Shown piece after piece: positions 8,147-16,595 of a stretch of 37,980 nucleotides of DNA. This stretch comes from Tannerellaceae bacterium. Its GTDB lineage: Bacteria; Bacteroidota; Bacteroidia; Bacteroidales; Tannerellaceae. The notes beneath the pieces were generated by a model. It did no database searches, was not told the DNA's origin, and saw only the letters and a list, made by a program, of their open reading frames with translations. Location of the stretch: positions 1 through 37,980 of the forward strand of contig JAITGS010000081.1 of NCBI GenBank assembly GCA_031280435.1, in the 5' to 3' direction. A program made the translations under genes and the position numbers. The number at the start of each line of letters is the position of its first letter. Position 1 is the stretch's first letter.

Positions 8147-9052
8147 ATGTCGAACCGCCTGCGCTTATTCCTTAATCTTCTTGTCCTGGCCCTTGTGGCA
8201 GGCTTCGTAGCCTATATGATAGTGTCGGTGGGCAGCTCCGAGACGGAGTACGGCGAGGCGCCGGCCGAGCAGGAAGCCTTTGTCGGTCCGTGCAGCGTAG
8301 AGGCCTCCTTTGCCGTGCCGCAAGGGGCGAGGCATATCAAGCTGGCCGGCGACACCCTCTTCCTGGCATCATCCGACTCGGTGTTCCTTTACGGAACCGA
8401 CGGCAGACGGCTCGGAAGCTTCGGCGCGCCGGAGGGCATTGCCGATATAGCCGTAGGCGGAGGCCTCATCTACCTGCTTTATCCGGCACGCATAACGGTG
8501 CTTGATGCCTCCGGGAATTTTGTCCGCGAGTGGGAGGCATGCAGCGATCGCTCGCTCTACATCTCCATAGCTTTGACAAGCCGATATGCTTTCGTAACCG
8601 ATGCCGAGAACAAGAACATCTGCCAGTATACGCTCGAAGGCGGCTTCGTTCGCTTCATCAGCAGTCCGCGCGGCTTCGTAGTTCCTATGCCGTCCTTCGC
8701 CGTCGAAAGCTATCGCGACACCGTTTACTGCGCTAATCCCGGACGGCATACGGTGGAGAGCTACTCCGAGGACGGAGCCTTCCTTGCCTCGTTCGGGATT
8801 CCGGGAAGCAAGCCGGGAGCCTTTTCGGGATGCAGCAATCCGGCCTTCATAGCCTTCACCGACAGCGGGCTGCTGCTCGCCTCCGAGAAAGGCAATCCGC
8901 GCGTATGCCTCTTTGAGCGAAGCGGACGCTTCGACCGCATGATGCTCAACGCCGGCATGCTCGGCGGAGGGCATGAGGCATACGAAATACAGTCCGCCGG
9001 CAACACAATCTATGTAGCCGGACGGGCTCAAATCATCGCTTACAAATTCTAA
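8147..9052 (+). CDS. Membrane-anchored NHL-like beta-propeller protein (propeller 4)
   Basis: A 301-residue protein with an N-terminal membrane anchor (about residues 5-28, LRLFLNLLVLALVAGFVAYM) and a domain of NHL/six-bladed propeller type with recurring units such as LYGTDGRRLGSFGAPEGIADIAV and SYSEDGAFLASFGIPGS. It is clearly paralogous to the next gene: ENKNICQYT and GRHTVESYSEDG here match NNNICQYT and GRHQVEIYSLKG there. It lacks the double-Cys CGCC and the C-terminal Cys cluster of that paralogue. Probably a periplasm-facing binding module; partner unknown. Confidence 0.8.
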   Translation: MSNRLRLFLNLLVLALVAGFVAYMIVSVGSSETEYGEAPAEQEAFVGPCSVEASFAVPQGARHIKLAGDTLFLASSDSVFLYGTDGRRLGSFGAPEGIADIAVGGGLIYLLYPARITVLDASGNFVREWEACSDRSLYISIALTSRYAFVTDAENKNICQYTLEGGFVRFISSPRGFVVPMPSFAVESYRDTVYCANPGRHTVESYSEDGAFLASFGIPGSKPGAFSGCSNPAFIAFTDSGLLLASEKGNPRVCLFERSGRFDRMMLNAGMLGGGHEAYEIQSAGNTIYVAGRAQIIAYKF

Positions 9053-9070
9053 AACATATCCTTTATAATC

Positions 9071-10069
9071 ATGGGAAACATATCTCGGAAAAAATTTTTC
9101 AGAACCGTGGGAACCATAGTGGCCGGAGGAGCAATAACCGGCGTATCCGCAGTTGTTGCGAGCAAGAGCCTGAACAAAGACGGCCCGGCTGCGGCATCCG
9201 GCGAGCGGCCCGAAGCCGACGCCTTTGTGTCGCCCTACAAGCCTACGGTTGTATTCACAGCCCAGGGAGGCATTGATGCCTTTGAACATCACGACGGCCG
9301 GCTCTATGTGGCCGGCGCAGGCCTGCTCACGGTAATGGACGACTACGGCAAGACGCTTTCGCGCTTAGCCATTGCCCCGGAATCCGTCCGCGACATTGCC
9401 GTTGATGCCGAGGGCATATACCTGCTGCGGCAGGCCTCCATAGCCGTTTATTCGCATGAGGGAAGGCCCTTGAGGGAGTGGGAGGCTTGCAGCAGCCTCT
9501 CCGATTACTGCTCGTTCGCTCTTGCCGAAGACTTTGTGTTCGTGACCGATCGCGACAACAACAACATCTGCCAATACACTCGCGGCGGCGATTTCGTCCG
9601 CTTCATAGACAGCCCCAACCGCTTCATCATCCCCAGCCCCACATTCGGCATCACCTACGCCAACGGCAAGCTCTATTGCTCCAATTCCGGACGGCATCAG
9701 GTCGAAATATATTCGCTCAAGGGAGAATACCTCGGCAAGTTCGGCGCAGCAGGAAGCGGACAGGGATATTTCTGCGGATGCTGCAACCCCGTTTATCTTG
9801 CCGCCACTCCCACGGGCGAGATTATCACCTCCGAAAAAGGCATACCGCGCATAAGCTGCTATGCAGCCGACGGAAGCTTCCGCTCCATGCTGCTCGACGG
9901 CAAGATGCAGGGCGAAGGCGGCACGGCGGCCGACAGGGTGAAGATAGCCGGCGCCAAGCTCTTTACGGCCGGCGCCGACCGGGTGAGGGTTTACGAGTAC
10001 GATCCGCAGCTTGCATCATCCGGCGCCTGTTCGGGCTGCGGAGTTGATTGCCGCCTAAGGAATGCATAA
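9071..10069 (+). CDS. Exported NHL-like beta-propeller with C-terminal Cys cluster (propeller 5)
   Basis: A 332-residue paralogue of the preceding gene. The N-terminus MGNISRKKFFRTVGTIVAGG resembles a Tat signal, but the twin arginine is RK, a conservative variant. The propeller region is followed by a C-terminal tail with CSGCGVDC (CxxCxxxC spacing), and FCGCCNP occurs near residue 238. These cysteines are absent from or reduced in the paralogue and could bind a metal or Fe-S cluster or form disulfides. It abuts a secreted ferredoxin gene bearing the same RK-type signal, so the two may be exported together (inference). Fold placement is good; the metal-binding idea is tentative. Confidence 0.8.
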   Translation: MGNISRKKFFRTVGTIVAGGAITGVSAVVASKSLNKDGPAAASGERPEADAFVSPYKPTVVFTAQGGIDAFEHHDGRLYVAGAGLLTVMDDYGKTLSRLAIAPESVRDIAVDAEGIYLLRQASIAVYSHEGRPLREWEACSSLSDYCSFALAEDFVFVTDRDNNNICQYTRGGDFVRFIDSPNRFIIPSPTFGITYANGKLYCSNSGRHQVEIYSLKGEYLGKFGAAGSGQGYFCGCCNPVYLAATPTGEIITSEKGIPRISCYAADGSFRSMLLDGKMQGEGGTAADRVKIAGAKLFTAGADRVRVYEYDPQLASSGACSGCGVDCRLRNA

Positions 10070-10085
10070 GGCCGTGGACAGGAAA

Positions 10086-10637
10086 ATGAGCGACCCCATA
10101 TCGCGCAAGCGCTTCCTGCGCCTCTGCGGCTCCATAACGGCAGGAGCGGCCGTAGCGGGCATATCCGGCCTGGCCCTCTCGAAGATTGGCAAGGAAGGCG
10201 GAACTTTCTGGCAGATAGATCCGGCCAAATGCACCTTCTGCGGACGCTGCGAAACCGACTGCGTCCTGGCAGTATCGGCCGTGAAATGCGTTCACGCCAA
10301 CCGCGTCTGCGGATACTGCGACCTATGCGGCGGATATTATCGCTCGAACGTGAAAGACCTCAACACTGCCGCCGAGAACCTGATGTGCCCCACCGGAGCC
10401 ATACAGCGCAAGTTCGTGGAGGATCCCTACTTTGAGTACAGCATAGACGAGAGCCTCTGCAACGGATGCGGCAAGTGCGCCAAGGGATGCAACTCCTTCG
10501 GCAACGGATCGCTTTATCTCCAGGTCAACCAAGAAATTTGCGAGGATTGCAACGAGTGCAAAATCTCAAGGGTATGCCCTTCGGGGGCAATACAGCGCGT
10601 CGCTGCCTCAAAGGCATATATTTTGAAGGACGGATGA
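10086..10637 (+). CDS. Exported four-cluster ferredoxin (NapG-like)
   Basis: A 183-residue protein from the ATG at 10086; an in-frame ATG at 10062 overlaps the previous stop and would add eight residues. I favour 10086 because it leaves a short, typical signal n-region, ISRKRFLRLCG, again RK rather than RR. Cys motifs follow: CTFCGRCETDC (from residue 49), CGYCDLC with a later CPTGA, CNGCGKCAKGC, and CEDCNECKISRVCPSGA. This is enough for about four [4Fe-4S] clusters, as in NapG and related electron-transfer subunits. It is separated by repeat array R2 from a NapH/NosR-like membrane polyferredoxin, the classical partner of such proteins. It probably relays electrons at the outer face of the inner membrane. 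Confidence 0.87.
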   Translation: MSDPISRKRFLRLCGSITAGAAVAGISGLALSKIGKEGGTFWQIDPAKCTFCGRCETDCVLAVSAVKCVHANRVCGYCDLCGGYYRSNVKDLNTAAENLMCPTGAIQRKFVEDPYFEYSIDESLCNGCGKCAKGCNSFGNGSLYLQVNQEICEDCNECKISRVCPSGAIQRVAASKAYILKDG

Positions 10638-11125
10638 AGGGCGAAGGGCTCAAAGTATTTCCCGCAAGCCGCTGCGACGCCGCAAAGGCCGGGATATTGC
10701 CGTCGGAAGCCTGCGCGAAATCGCATTTCGGCAAACCGAGCTTCCGCAAGGAAATGCGACATCGCATTTGGGCAAACCGAGCTTCCGCAAGGAAATGCGA
10801 CATCGCATTTGGGCAAACCGAGCTTCCGCAAGGAAATGCGACGTCGCATTTCGGCAAACCGAGCTTCCGCAAGGAAATACGACATCGCATTTGGGCAAAC
10901 CGAGCTTCCGCAAGGAAATGCGACATCGCATTTCGGCAAACCGAGCTTCCGCAAGGAAATGCGACGTCGCATTTCGGCAAAGGGAGCTTCCGCAAGGAAA
11001 TGCGACGTCGCATTTCGGCAAACCGAGCTTCCGCAAGGAAATGCGACGTCGCATTCCGGCAAACCGAGCTTCCGCAAGGAAATGCGACGTCGGAAGCCTT
11101 TGAGCCGGAAAAAATCAGGGTATAA
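10634..11125 (+). other. Open reading frame through repeat array R2, coding status doubtful
   Basis: An ATG at 10634 overlaps the ferredoxin stop as ATGA and opens a 163-codon frame to 11125 through the whole array. It would encode a 41-residue repeat (for example SHFGKPSFRKEMRHRIWANR at its start) because 41 bp read three times covers all frames. All six frames are open over most of the array, so openness alone is not evidence for a gene. The junction type matches those of real genes here, which is why it is recorded. Confidence 0.2.
10720..11099. repeat. Palindromic tandem array R2, nine 41-bp units
   Basis: GCAAACCGAG starts at 10731, 10772, 10813, 10854, 10895, 10936, (variant GCAAAGGGAG at 10977), 11018 and 11059, exactly 41 bp apart. 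Each unit joins a GCTTCCGCAAG segment to a palindromic core whose best form is the perfect 20-mer GAAATGCGACGTCGCATTTC; some copies have ATC instead of GTC at the centre. The 12-mer CGTCGGAAGCCT flanks the array at 10701-10712 and 11088-11099. The array interrupts the gene run between the ferredoxin and the membrane polyferredoxin. Confidence 0.95.
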
Positions 11126-11149
11126 ACTTTTTGTAGTACATATAATTAT

Positions 11150-12418
11150 ATGAGGAGAGAGAAAACAACGGTGATGTCGGCCTTAATCGCGGCGGCCTTG
11201 CCGGTTTCGGCCCAGAACAGGTTCCCGAAGCCCGATTTCGAGTCGGGCTACCGGTATCCCGACCTGCACTATGAGGTGCCGAACGAGGCGCTGTGGAGCG
11301 CGGTCGATATTATTCTGCTGGCGGGGATGATGCTGGTGGTTGCCTGGGCGACGCTGAAGCGGCGCCGGCGCGCTCCTGTGCTGATCGTATCCGTAGTGTC
11401 GGCTCTGTACTTCGGCTTCTTCAGGAGCGGATGCGTTTGCAGCATAGGCTCCGTACAGAACCTTGTGCTGGCCATGGTCGACAGCTCGTATGTGATGCCT
11501 TTGGCGGTCTTCCTGTTTTTCATACTGCCCATTGTGTTCACCTTCCTTTTCGGGCGGGTATTCTGTTCGGGCGTATGTCCTCTGGGAGCCTTGCAGGAGA
11601 TTGTCAACATAAGGAACTACCGGCTGTCCAAGGCCGTGTCGGCCGTTCTGGGCATAATTCCCTGGGTGTATCTGGCCTTCGCCCTGCTGTATGCCGCCAC
11701 GCGCAGCAGTTTCATCATCTGCCGCTTCGATCCTTTCATAGGTATCTTCAGGATGGGAGGAGATGTGGGGATGATAGTATTCGGAGGCTTGCTGCTGCTG
11801 GCAGCGGTTTTCACGGGCCGTCCGTTTTGCAGGTTCCTCTGTCCTTATGGGGCGCTGCTGAGCCTTTTTTCGCGAGTGTCCCTGCGGAATATGAGCATCA
11901 CGAAGGAGTGTATCAACTGCGATCTCTGCCTGAACGCATGCCCGGTAGATGCCATCCGCCCTCCCTTTGAGAACAGGGTGAAGGAAAGCCGTATGGATGG
12001 GGTAAGGCGATTGCTGGCCTATTTCGTTATGCTTCCGGTAGCGGTAGCGGCCGGAGCCTTCGGCATGAAAGCCCTCAGCCCCTCGCTTGCCGGCGCCAAC
12101 AAGGACGTGCGGCTATACGAACAGGTGATGCGCAACGAGGCCCATCCGCAAAACATTCAGCCGGTCGACGTCGAAGTATTCTTCGCACAGGGCGGCACCA
12201 TAGAGGAGCTCTCGGAGCGAAGGGCGGAGGTCGGCAGGCAGTTCGATGCCTATTCGGCCATTGCCGGCGGAGCGATAGGGCTCGTTGTAGGCCTCACCCT
12301 CATAGGCCTCTCGGTGAAGCGAACCCGCAAAACTTATGAGATAGACGGGGCAGCCTGCATCAATTGCGGCAGGTGCTTCGCCTACTGTCCGCAAAACAAA
12401 TTAAATACCACCACATGA
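11150..12418 (+). CDS. NapH/NosR-like membrane polyferredoxin
   Basis: A 422-residue integral membrane protein with several hydrophobic helices. Signature motifs are CxC at C95/C97 (SGCVCSIG), CSGVCPLGA (C139, C143) and CRFLCPYGA (C227, C231), the paired CPxGA loops of the NapH/NosR/RdxA group. [4Fe-4S] sites follow at CINCDLCLNACP (C254, 257, 260, 264) and, at the C-terminus after a further helix, CINCGRCFAYCP (C403, 406, 409, 413). Such proteins pass electrons across or along the inner membrane, often between quinol or cytoplasmic donors and a periplasmic ferredoxin. The following gene overlaps its stop (ATGA). Cluster context suggests it connects the NuoEF-like flavoprotein to the secreted ferredoxin (inference). 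Confidence 0.88.
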   Translation: MRREKTTVMSALIAAALPVSAQNRFPKPDFESGYRYPDLHYEVPNEALWSAVDIILLAGMMLVVAWATLKRRRRAPVLIVSVVSALYFGFFRSGCVCSIGSVQNLVLAMVDSSYVMPLAVFLFFILPIVFTFLFGRVFCSGVCPLGALQEIVNIRNYRLSKAVSAVLGIIPWVYLAFALLYAATRSSFIICRFDPFIGIFRMGGDVGMIVFGGLLLLAAVFTGRPFCRFLCPYGALLSLFSRVSLRNMSITKECINCDLCLNACPVDAIRPPFENRVKESRMDGVRRLLAYFVMLPVAVAAGAFGMKALSPSLAGANKDVRLYEQVMRNEAHPQNIQPVDVEVFFAQGGTIEELSERRAEVGRQFDAYSAIAGGAIGLVVGLTLIGLSVKRTRKTYEIDGAACINCGRCFAYCPQNKLNTTT

Positions 12419-14193
12419 ATCGCAAAATTGCAAGAAACGTAGCCATAGTATCGGCTGTTTTCATAGTCACATTCGCGGCTATGCTCATCACGAATTATTT
12501 TCAGGTGCGCGGCTTCAATCCGCTGCAAACCGAGGTTATAGAGACTTTGAAGCAGATAAACGACGCTAATGCGGATAACGCGGAGCTGCAGGAGCAGATT
12601 CGCCGGCTCGATTTGCTGGCCAGGCGGGCCTACTTCGTGAGGGTAGACCATCTGATGGCCGGGGTTGAGATACTGATAGGCATGCTGGTGGTCTTTGTAG
12701 TCGCTTCGCGCATATATTTCGCTAAGGAGAAGAACCTCCCCGGCAAGGAAATCGATCCTGTGGACGACTGGATATACAAGACTCGGGCCCGGAAGTACGT
12801 GCACTGGGCGGCGGGATTCGTGGCCGTCGCCGCCCTTGTCTTCGCCTTCCTGTCCTCTCCGTATCTGAGCGCGGAGAAAGGCAGCGGGAAGGAAGCCACG
12901 GAGGCAGCCCCTCAGTCCGAATCGCCTGCGGAGGACTATGCCGGGATGCCTCCCGCAGCCGATCTGCCGGCCGATAGCGCCGCTCAGCTCGCGGCCGAAG
13001 CGGAAGCCATCCCCGATTCCGTTGCCGCCCAGCCGGAAGCGCCCAAGGTGACGCACAACAGCTTCCGCGGCAACAATGCCGCCGCCGTATCATCGGCAGG
13101 CAACATTCCCACGCAGTGGAACCTCAGCACCGGAGAGAACATCGCATGGAAGAGCGACATCCCGCGGCACGGATACAACTCGCCGGTTGTCAACGGCAAC
13201 AATATCTTCATCACCGGAGCAGACGAGCAGGCCCGCGAGCTCTACTGCTACGACCTGCACAGCGGACAGATGCGCTGGAAGCTTGCAGCCGACAACATCC
13301 CCGGCTCGCCCTCGGCCATGCCCGAAACGACGCACGACACCGGCCTTGCAGCTTCCACCGTCACTACGAACGGGAAGCAAGTGGCGGCAATCTTCGCCAC
13401 CGGCGATTTGATCTGCGCCGACATGAACGGGCAGCGGCTATGGGCCAAAAACCTGGGAGTGCCTACCAACCATTACGGCTATGCCTCCTCGCTCATATCC
13501 TTTGGCAACACCCTGATAGTGCAATACGACAACAGCAACTCGCCCCGACTGCTGGCCTTGGACATGGCCACCGGAGCCGAACGCTGGAGCAAATCGCGAA
13601 CGGACAAAATAACCTGGAGCTCGCCCATCATAGCCTACATAGACCGCAAGCCGCAGCTCATACTGATGGGCAATCCCAACCTGACCTCCTACGACCCCGG
13701 CAGCGGCGCACAAAACTGGGCCGTACCATTCCTCAGCGGCGAGGTGGCCTCAAGCCCTTGCAGCGCCGGCGGACTTGTTTTCGGAGCCAGCGAATACGCA
13801 TCGCTGATAGCCGTCGACGCCCTTACGGGCGAGAAACGCTGGGAGGCCAACGACTACCTGCCCGAAGTGTCGTCGCCGGCCGCCACCGCCGACAACGTCT
13901 TCGTCGCAACCAGCTACGGCGTGCTTGCCAGCTACGACGCCAAAAGCGGAGAGCTCAAAACGGCTCACGAAACCAACACGGAGTTCTACTCCTCGCCCAT
14001 GATTGTCGAAGGCAAGCTCTATATCTTCAGCAACAGCGGCAAGGCCTTCATCTATGCAGCCAACGCCGAGCTCTCGCCCCTGAACTCCTTCGAAACCGGA
14101 CAGCGAACCTTCGCAACGCCGGCCTTCACCGACGGACGCATGATTGTCCGCTCCGACAGCCAGCTTTACTGCGTACAAAAAGCCGAGTCATGA
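12415..14193 (+). CDS. Polytopic membrane-anchored PQQ-like beta-propeller (propeller 6)
   Basis: A 592-residue protein; the ATG at 12415 overlaps the previous stop as ATGA, which decides the start. It has three predicted membrane segments (about residues 7-28, 78-101 and 125-146), with a short helical, possibly coiled section between the first two (ETLKQINDANADNAELQEQI). An Ala/Pro/Glu-rich linker spans about 150-205. From about 210 it is a PQQ-like propeller (QWNLSTGENIAWKSDI; blades GQMRWKL, AERWSKS, GEKRWEA). Three helices before a propeller is an unusual arrangement. Tight coupling to the polyferredoxin upstream and the NuoEF fusion downstream suggests it is a subunit of the same membrane complex. 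No redox-cofactor motif is visible in it. Confidence 0.85.
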   Translation: MNRKIARNVAIVSAVFIVTFAAMLITNYFQVRGFNPLQTEVIETLKQINDANADNAELQEQIRRLDLLARRAYFVRVDHLMAGVEILIGMLVVFVVASRIYFAKEKNLPGKEIDPVDDWIYKTRARKYVHWAAGFVAVAALVFAFLSSPYLSAEKGSGKEATEAAPQSESPAEDYAGMPPAADLPADSAAQLAAEAEAIPDSVAAQPEAPKVTHNSFRGNNAAAVSSAGNIPTQWNLSTGENIAWKSDIPRHGYNSPVVNGNNIFITGADEQARELYCYDLHSGQMRWKLAADNIPGSPSAMPETTHDTGLAASTVTTNGKQVAAIFATGDLICADMNGQRLWAKNLGVPTNHYGYASSLISFGNTLIVQYDNSNSPRLLALDMATGAERWSKSRTDKITWSSPIIAYIDRKPQLILMGNPNLTSYDPGSGAQNWAVPFLSGEVASSPCSAGGLVFGASEYASLIAVDALTGEKRWEANDYLPEVSSPAATADNVFVATSYGVLASYDAKSGELKTAHETNTEFYSSPMIVEGKLYIFSNSGKAFIYAANAELSPLNSFETGQRTFATPAFTDGRMIVRSDSQLYCVQKAES

Positions 14194-16595
14194 GCTGCAC
14201 CTGCAATAATCACGGCGAGCCAAACGACATAGCATCCCGCACCGACGCCATCATCGGCTCCGTAGGGACTTCGAGGAGCATGGTGATTCCGCTGCTGCAA
14301 GCCTTGCAGGCGGAGTTCGGATACCTTCCCTCCGATGCATTGAAGCGAGTGTATGAGCGGACGGAGATAGACGGCGCGCAGCTGGTCAGCGTATCTACCT
14401 TCTATACGCAGTTCCGCCACATTCCCCTGGGGAAGCATCAGATACGGGTATGCACCGGCACGGCCTGCCACGTGAAAGGCGCCGGCAATGTCTTCGATGC
14501 CTTCATCCGCCATCTGGAGATTCCGGAAGGAGAGATAAGCACCGCCGACAGGCTTTTCTCCGTCGAGAAGATAGCCTGCTTAGGCTGCTGCACCCTTGCG
14601 CCTGTTGTACAGATAGACGAAAAGATCTACGGCCATGTAGTTCCCGGCAGGGTGAAGGAAGTGGTAGACGACTTCCTGCAATCCCTCTCCGAAGAGGCAA
14701 AGGAGGAGAGCCGCAAAGCCAAGCGCCGGGCAGCCGGCGAAGTGCGTCTCGGCATGGGATCCTGCTGCATGGCCAGCGGCTCGGCCGACATCTACAAGGA
14801 GCTGCAAACGGCATCGGCCCAGCTCGGAGTAGAGATAGCCGTGAAGCCGGTGGGATGCGTAGGCGTATGCAACAAGGTTCCGCTCATAGACGTGGTGAGC
14901 GACGACGGCAGCATACATCGCTATCCTAACGTGAAGGCCATAGAGATAAAGGAAATACTGCACCGCCACTTCAAGCCGTCCGGCTACCTGAAGCGCATGC
15001 AAAACAATATACTCGGCCATATAGACATCTTCCATACGGACATCACCTGGAACAACGTCGTGTGGAAGTCGGAGCAGGAACGCACCGGCCTCGTAAGCCG
15101 CTTCCTCGCCGCCCAGAAGCATATCTCAACCGAAGGCTTCGGAGTGCTGGCCCCGCTGAACATAGACGAGTACATAGCCCACGGAGGATTCGAGGCCCTG
15201 CGGAAAGCCATAGCCTCGCCCGGAAGCGACATCATACGGACAATACTCCGCAGCGGCCTGCGCGGACGCGGCGGCGGAGGCTTCCCCACCGGCCGGAAGT
15301 GGGAGATAGTGGCATCGGTCGGCAGCCGTAGCAAGTACATGATCTGCAATGGCGACGAAGGCGATCCGGGAGCTTTCATGGACAGGATGATGCTCGAATC
15401 CTATCCCTTCCGCGTCATAGAAGGCATGCTGATAGCAGCCTGCGCCGTCGGAGCCGACCGGGGCATCTTCTATATCCGCAGCGAATATCCGCTTGCCGTT
15501 ACGCGGATACGTACAGCCGTGGAGCTCTGCCGCGAGCGGGGCTTTGTCGGAGCTAATATAGCCGGCAGCGATTTCTCCTTCGGCATATCCGTGTTCGAGG
15601 GAGCGGGAGCCTTTGTCTGCGGCGAAGAAACAGCCCTCATCGCATCCATTGAAGGCGACAGAGGATTCCCCCGGCAGCGGCCGCCCTATCCTGCCGTCAG
15701 CGGGCTGCACGGGCTGCCCACACTCGTCAACAACGTCGAAACCCTCAGCCAGGTGCCCTACATAGTGAAGCATGGCGCCGAGGCCTACGGCAGCGTAGGA
15801 ACCGAATCGAGCAAGGGCACCAAAGTCTTCGCCCTCGCCGGGAAGATCAATCACGGCGGACTGATAGAGGTTCCTATGGGCATCAGCCTGCGGCAAATCA
15901 TTGAAGACATAGGCGGAGGAGTGGAAGGCGGCCGCAAGCTCAAAGCGGTGCAGATAGGAGGGCCGTCGGGCGGATGCATACCGGCCGAGCTCTGCGACAG
16001 CCCCGTCGACTTCGACGCCCTTACGCAGCTCGGAGCCATGATGGGATCGGGAGGGCTGGTGGTGCTTAGCGAAGACGACTGCATGGTCGACGTGGCTCGC
16101 TACTTCCTCAGCTTCACCTGCGACCAGTCTTGCGGCAAATGCACCTTCTGCCGCGTAGGCACCCGCAGGATGCTCGACATACTGAACAAAATATGCAGCG
16201 GCAAGGGAACGGCCGCCGACATAGCCCTGCTCGAAGAGCTCGCCCTCAACGTGAAGCGCTCATCACTCTGCGGCCTGGGCAAAACCGCCCCCAACCCGGT
16301 GCTCACCACCCTGAAGTATTTCAGGCACGAGTACGAGGAGCATGCCGCAGGCCTGTGCCGCACCGGAACCTGCAAGGACATGGTGCGGTACGTAGTGACC
16401 CCGGACTGCATAGGCTGCACCAAGTGCGCCAAAGCATGCCCCGTCGACGCCATCCCGTACACGCCCTACGAGGTTCATACGATAGACGCGGAAGCCTGCG
16501 TGCGTTGCGGGCTCTGCATAGACGAATGTCGCTACCGGGCAATCCGGAAAACAGGCCTTAAGGAAAACATCAGTGAGTATGAATATTCAAATTAA
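14190..16595 (+). CDS. NuoE-NuoF (HydC-HydB-like) fusion, NADH-oxidising flavo-iron-sulfur subunit
   Basis: An 801-residue cytoplasmic protein; the ATG overlaps the previous stop (ATGA). Domains: NuoE-like thioredoxin fold with [2Fe-2S] ligands C88, C93, C130, C134; a second thioredoxin-like [2Fe-2S] domain (C192/193, C223, C227); a NuoF core with the NADH/FMN motif GRGGGGFPTG (about 358-367) and GDEGDPGAFMDR; an SLBB-like segment; the N3-type [4Fe-4S] site (C648, C651, C654, C694); and a C-terminal 2x[4Fe-4S] ferredoxin (C740-C750, C770-C780). This composition matches HydB plus HydC of NAD-dependent, including electron-bifurcating, hydrogenases, here in one chain. No hydrogenase catalytic subunit is in the window, so the electron acceptor must be something else. 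Confident on the NADH dehydrogenase module; bifurcation is conjecture. Confidence 0.93.
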   Translation: MSCTCNNHGEPNDIASRTDAIIGSVGTSRSMVIPLLQALQAEFGYLPSDALKRVYERTEIDGAQLVSVSTFYTQFRHIPLGKHQIRVCTGTACHVKGAGNVFDAFIRHLEIPEGEISTADRLFSVEKIACLGCCTLAPVVQIDEKIYGHVVPGRVKEVVDDFLQSLSEEAKEESRKAKRRAAGEVRLGMGSCCMASGSADIYKELQTASAQLGVEIAVKPVGCVGVCNKVPLIDVVSDDGSIHRYPNVKAIEIKEILHRHFKPSGYLKRMQNNILGHIDIFHTDITWNNVVWKSEQERTGLVSRFLAAQKHISTEGFGVLAPLNIDEYIAHGGFEALRKAIASPGSDIIRTILRSGLRGRGGGGFPTGRKWEIVASVGSRSKYMICNGDEGDPGAFMDRMMLESYPFRVIEGMLIAACAVGADRGIFYIRSEYPLAVTRIRTAVELCRERGFVGANIAGSDFSFGISVFEGAGAFVCGEETALIASIEGDRGFPRQRPPYPAVSGLHGLPTLVNNVETLSQVPYIVKHGAEAYGSVGTESSKGTKVFALAGKINHGGLIEVPMGISLRQIIEDIGGGVEGGRKLKAVQIGGPSGGCIPAELCDSPVDFDALTQLGAMMGSGGLVVLSEDDCMVDVARYFLSFTCDQSCGKCTFCRVGTRRMLDILNKICSGKGTAADIALLEELALNVKRSSLCGLGKTAPNPVLTTLKYFRHEYEEHAAGLCRTGTCKDMVRYVVTPDCIGCTKCAKACPVDAIPYTPYEVHTIDAEACVRCGLCIDECRYRAIRKTGLKENISEYEYSN

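Noticed and set aside
10720-11099. CRISPR array
   Set aside because: The whole 41-bp unit repeats, including the linker; there are no variable spacers of constant length and no cas genes in the window. The same holds for the other four arrays.
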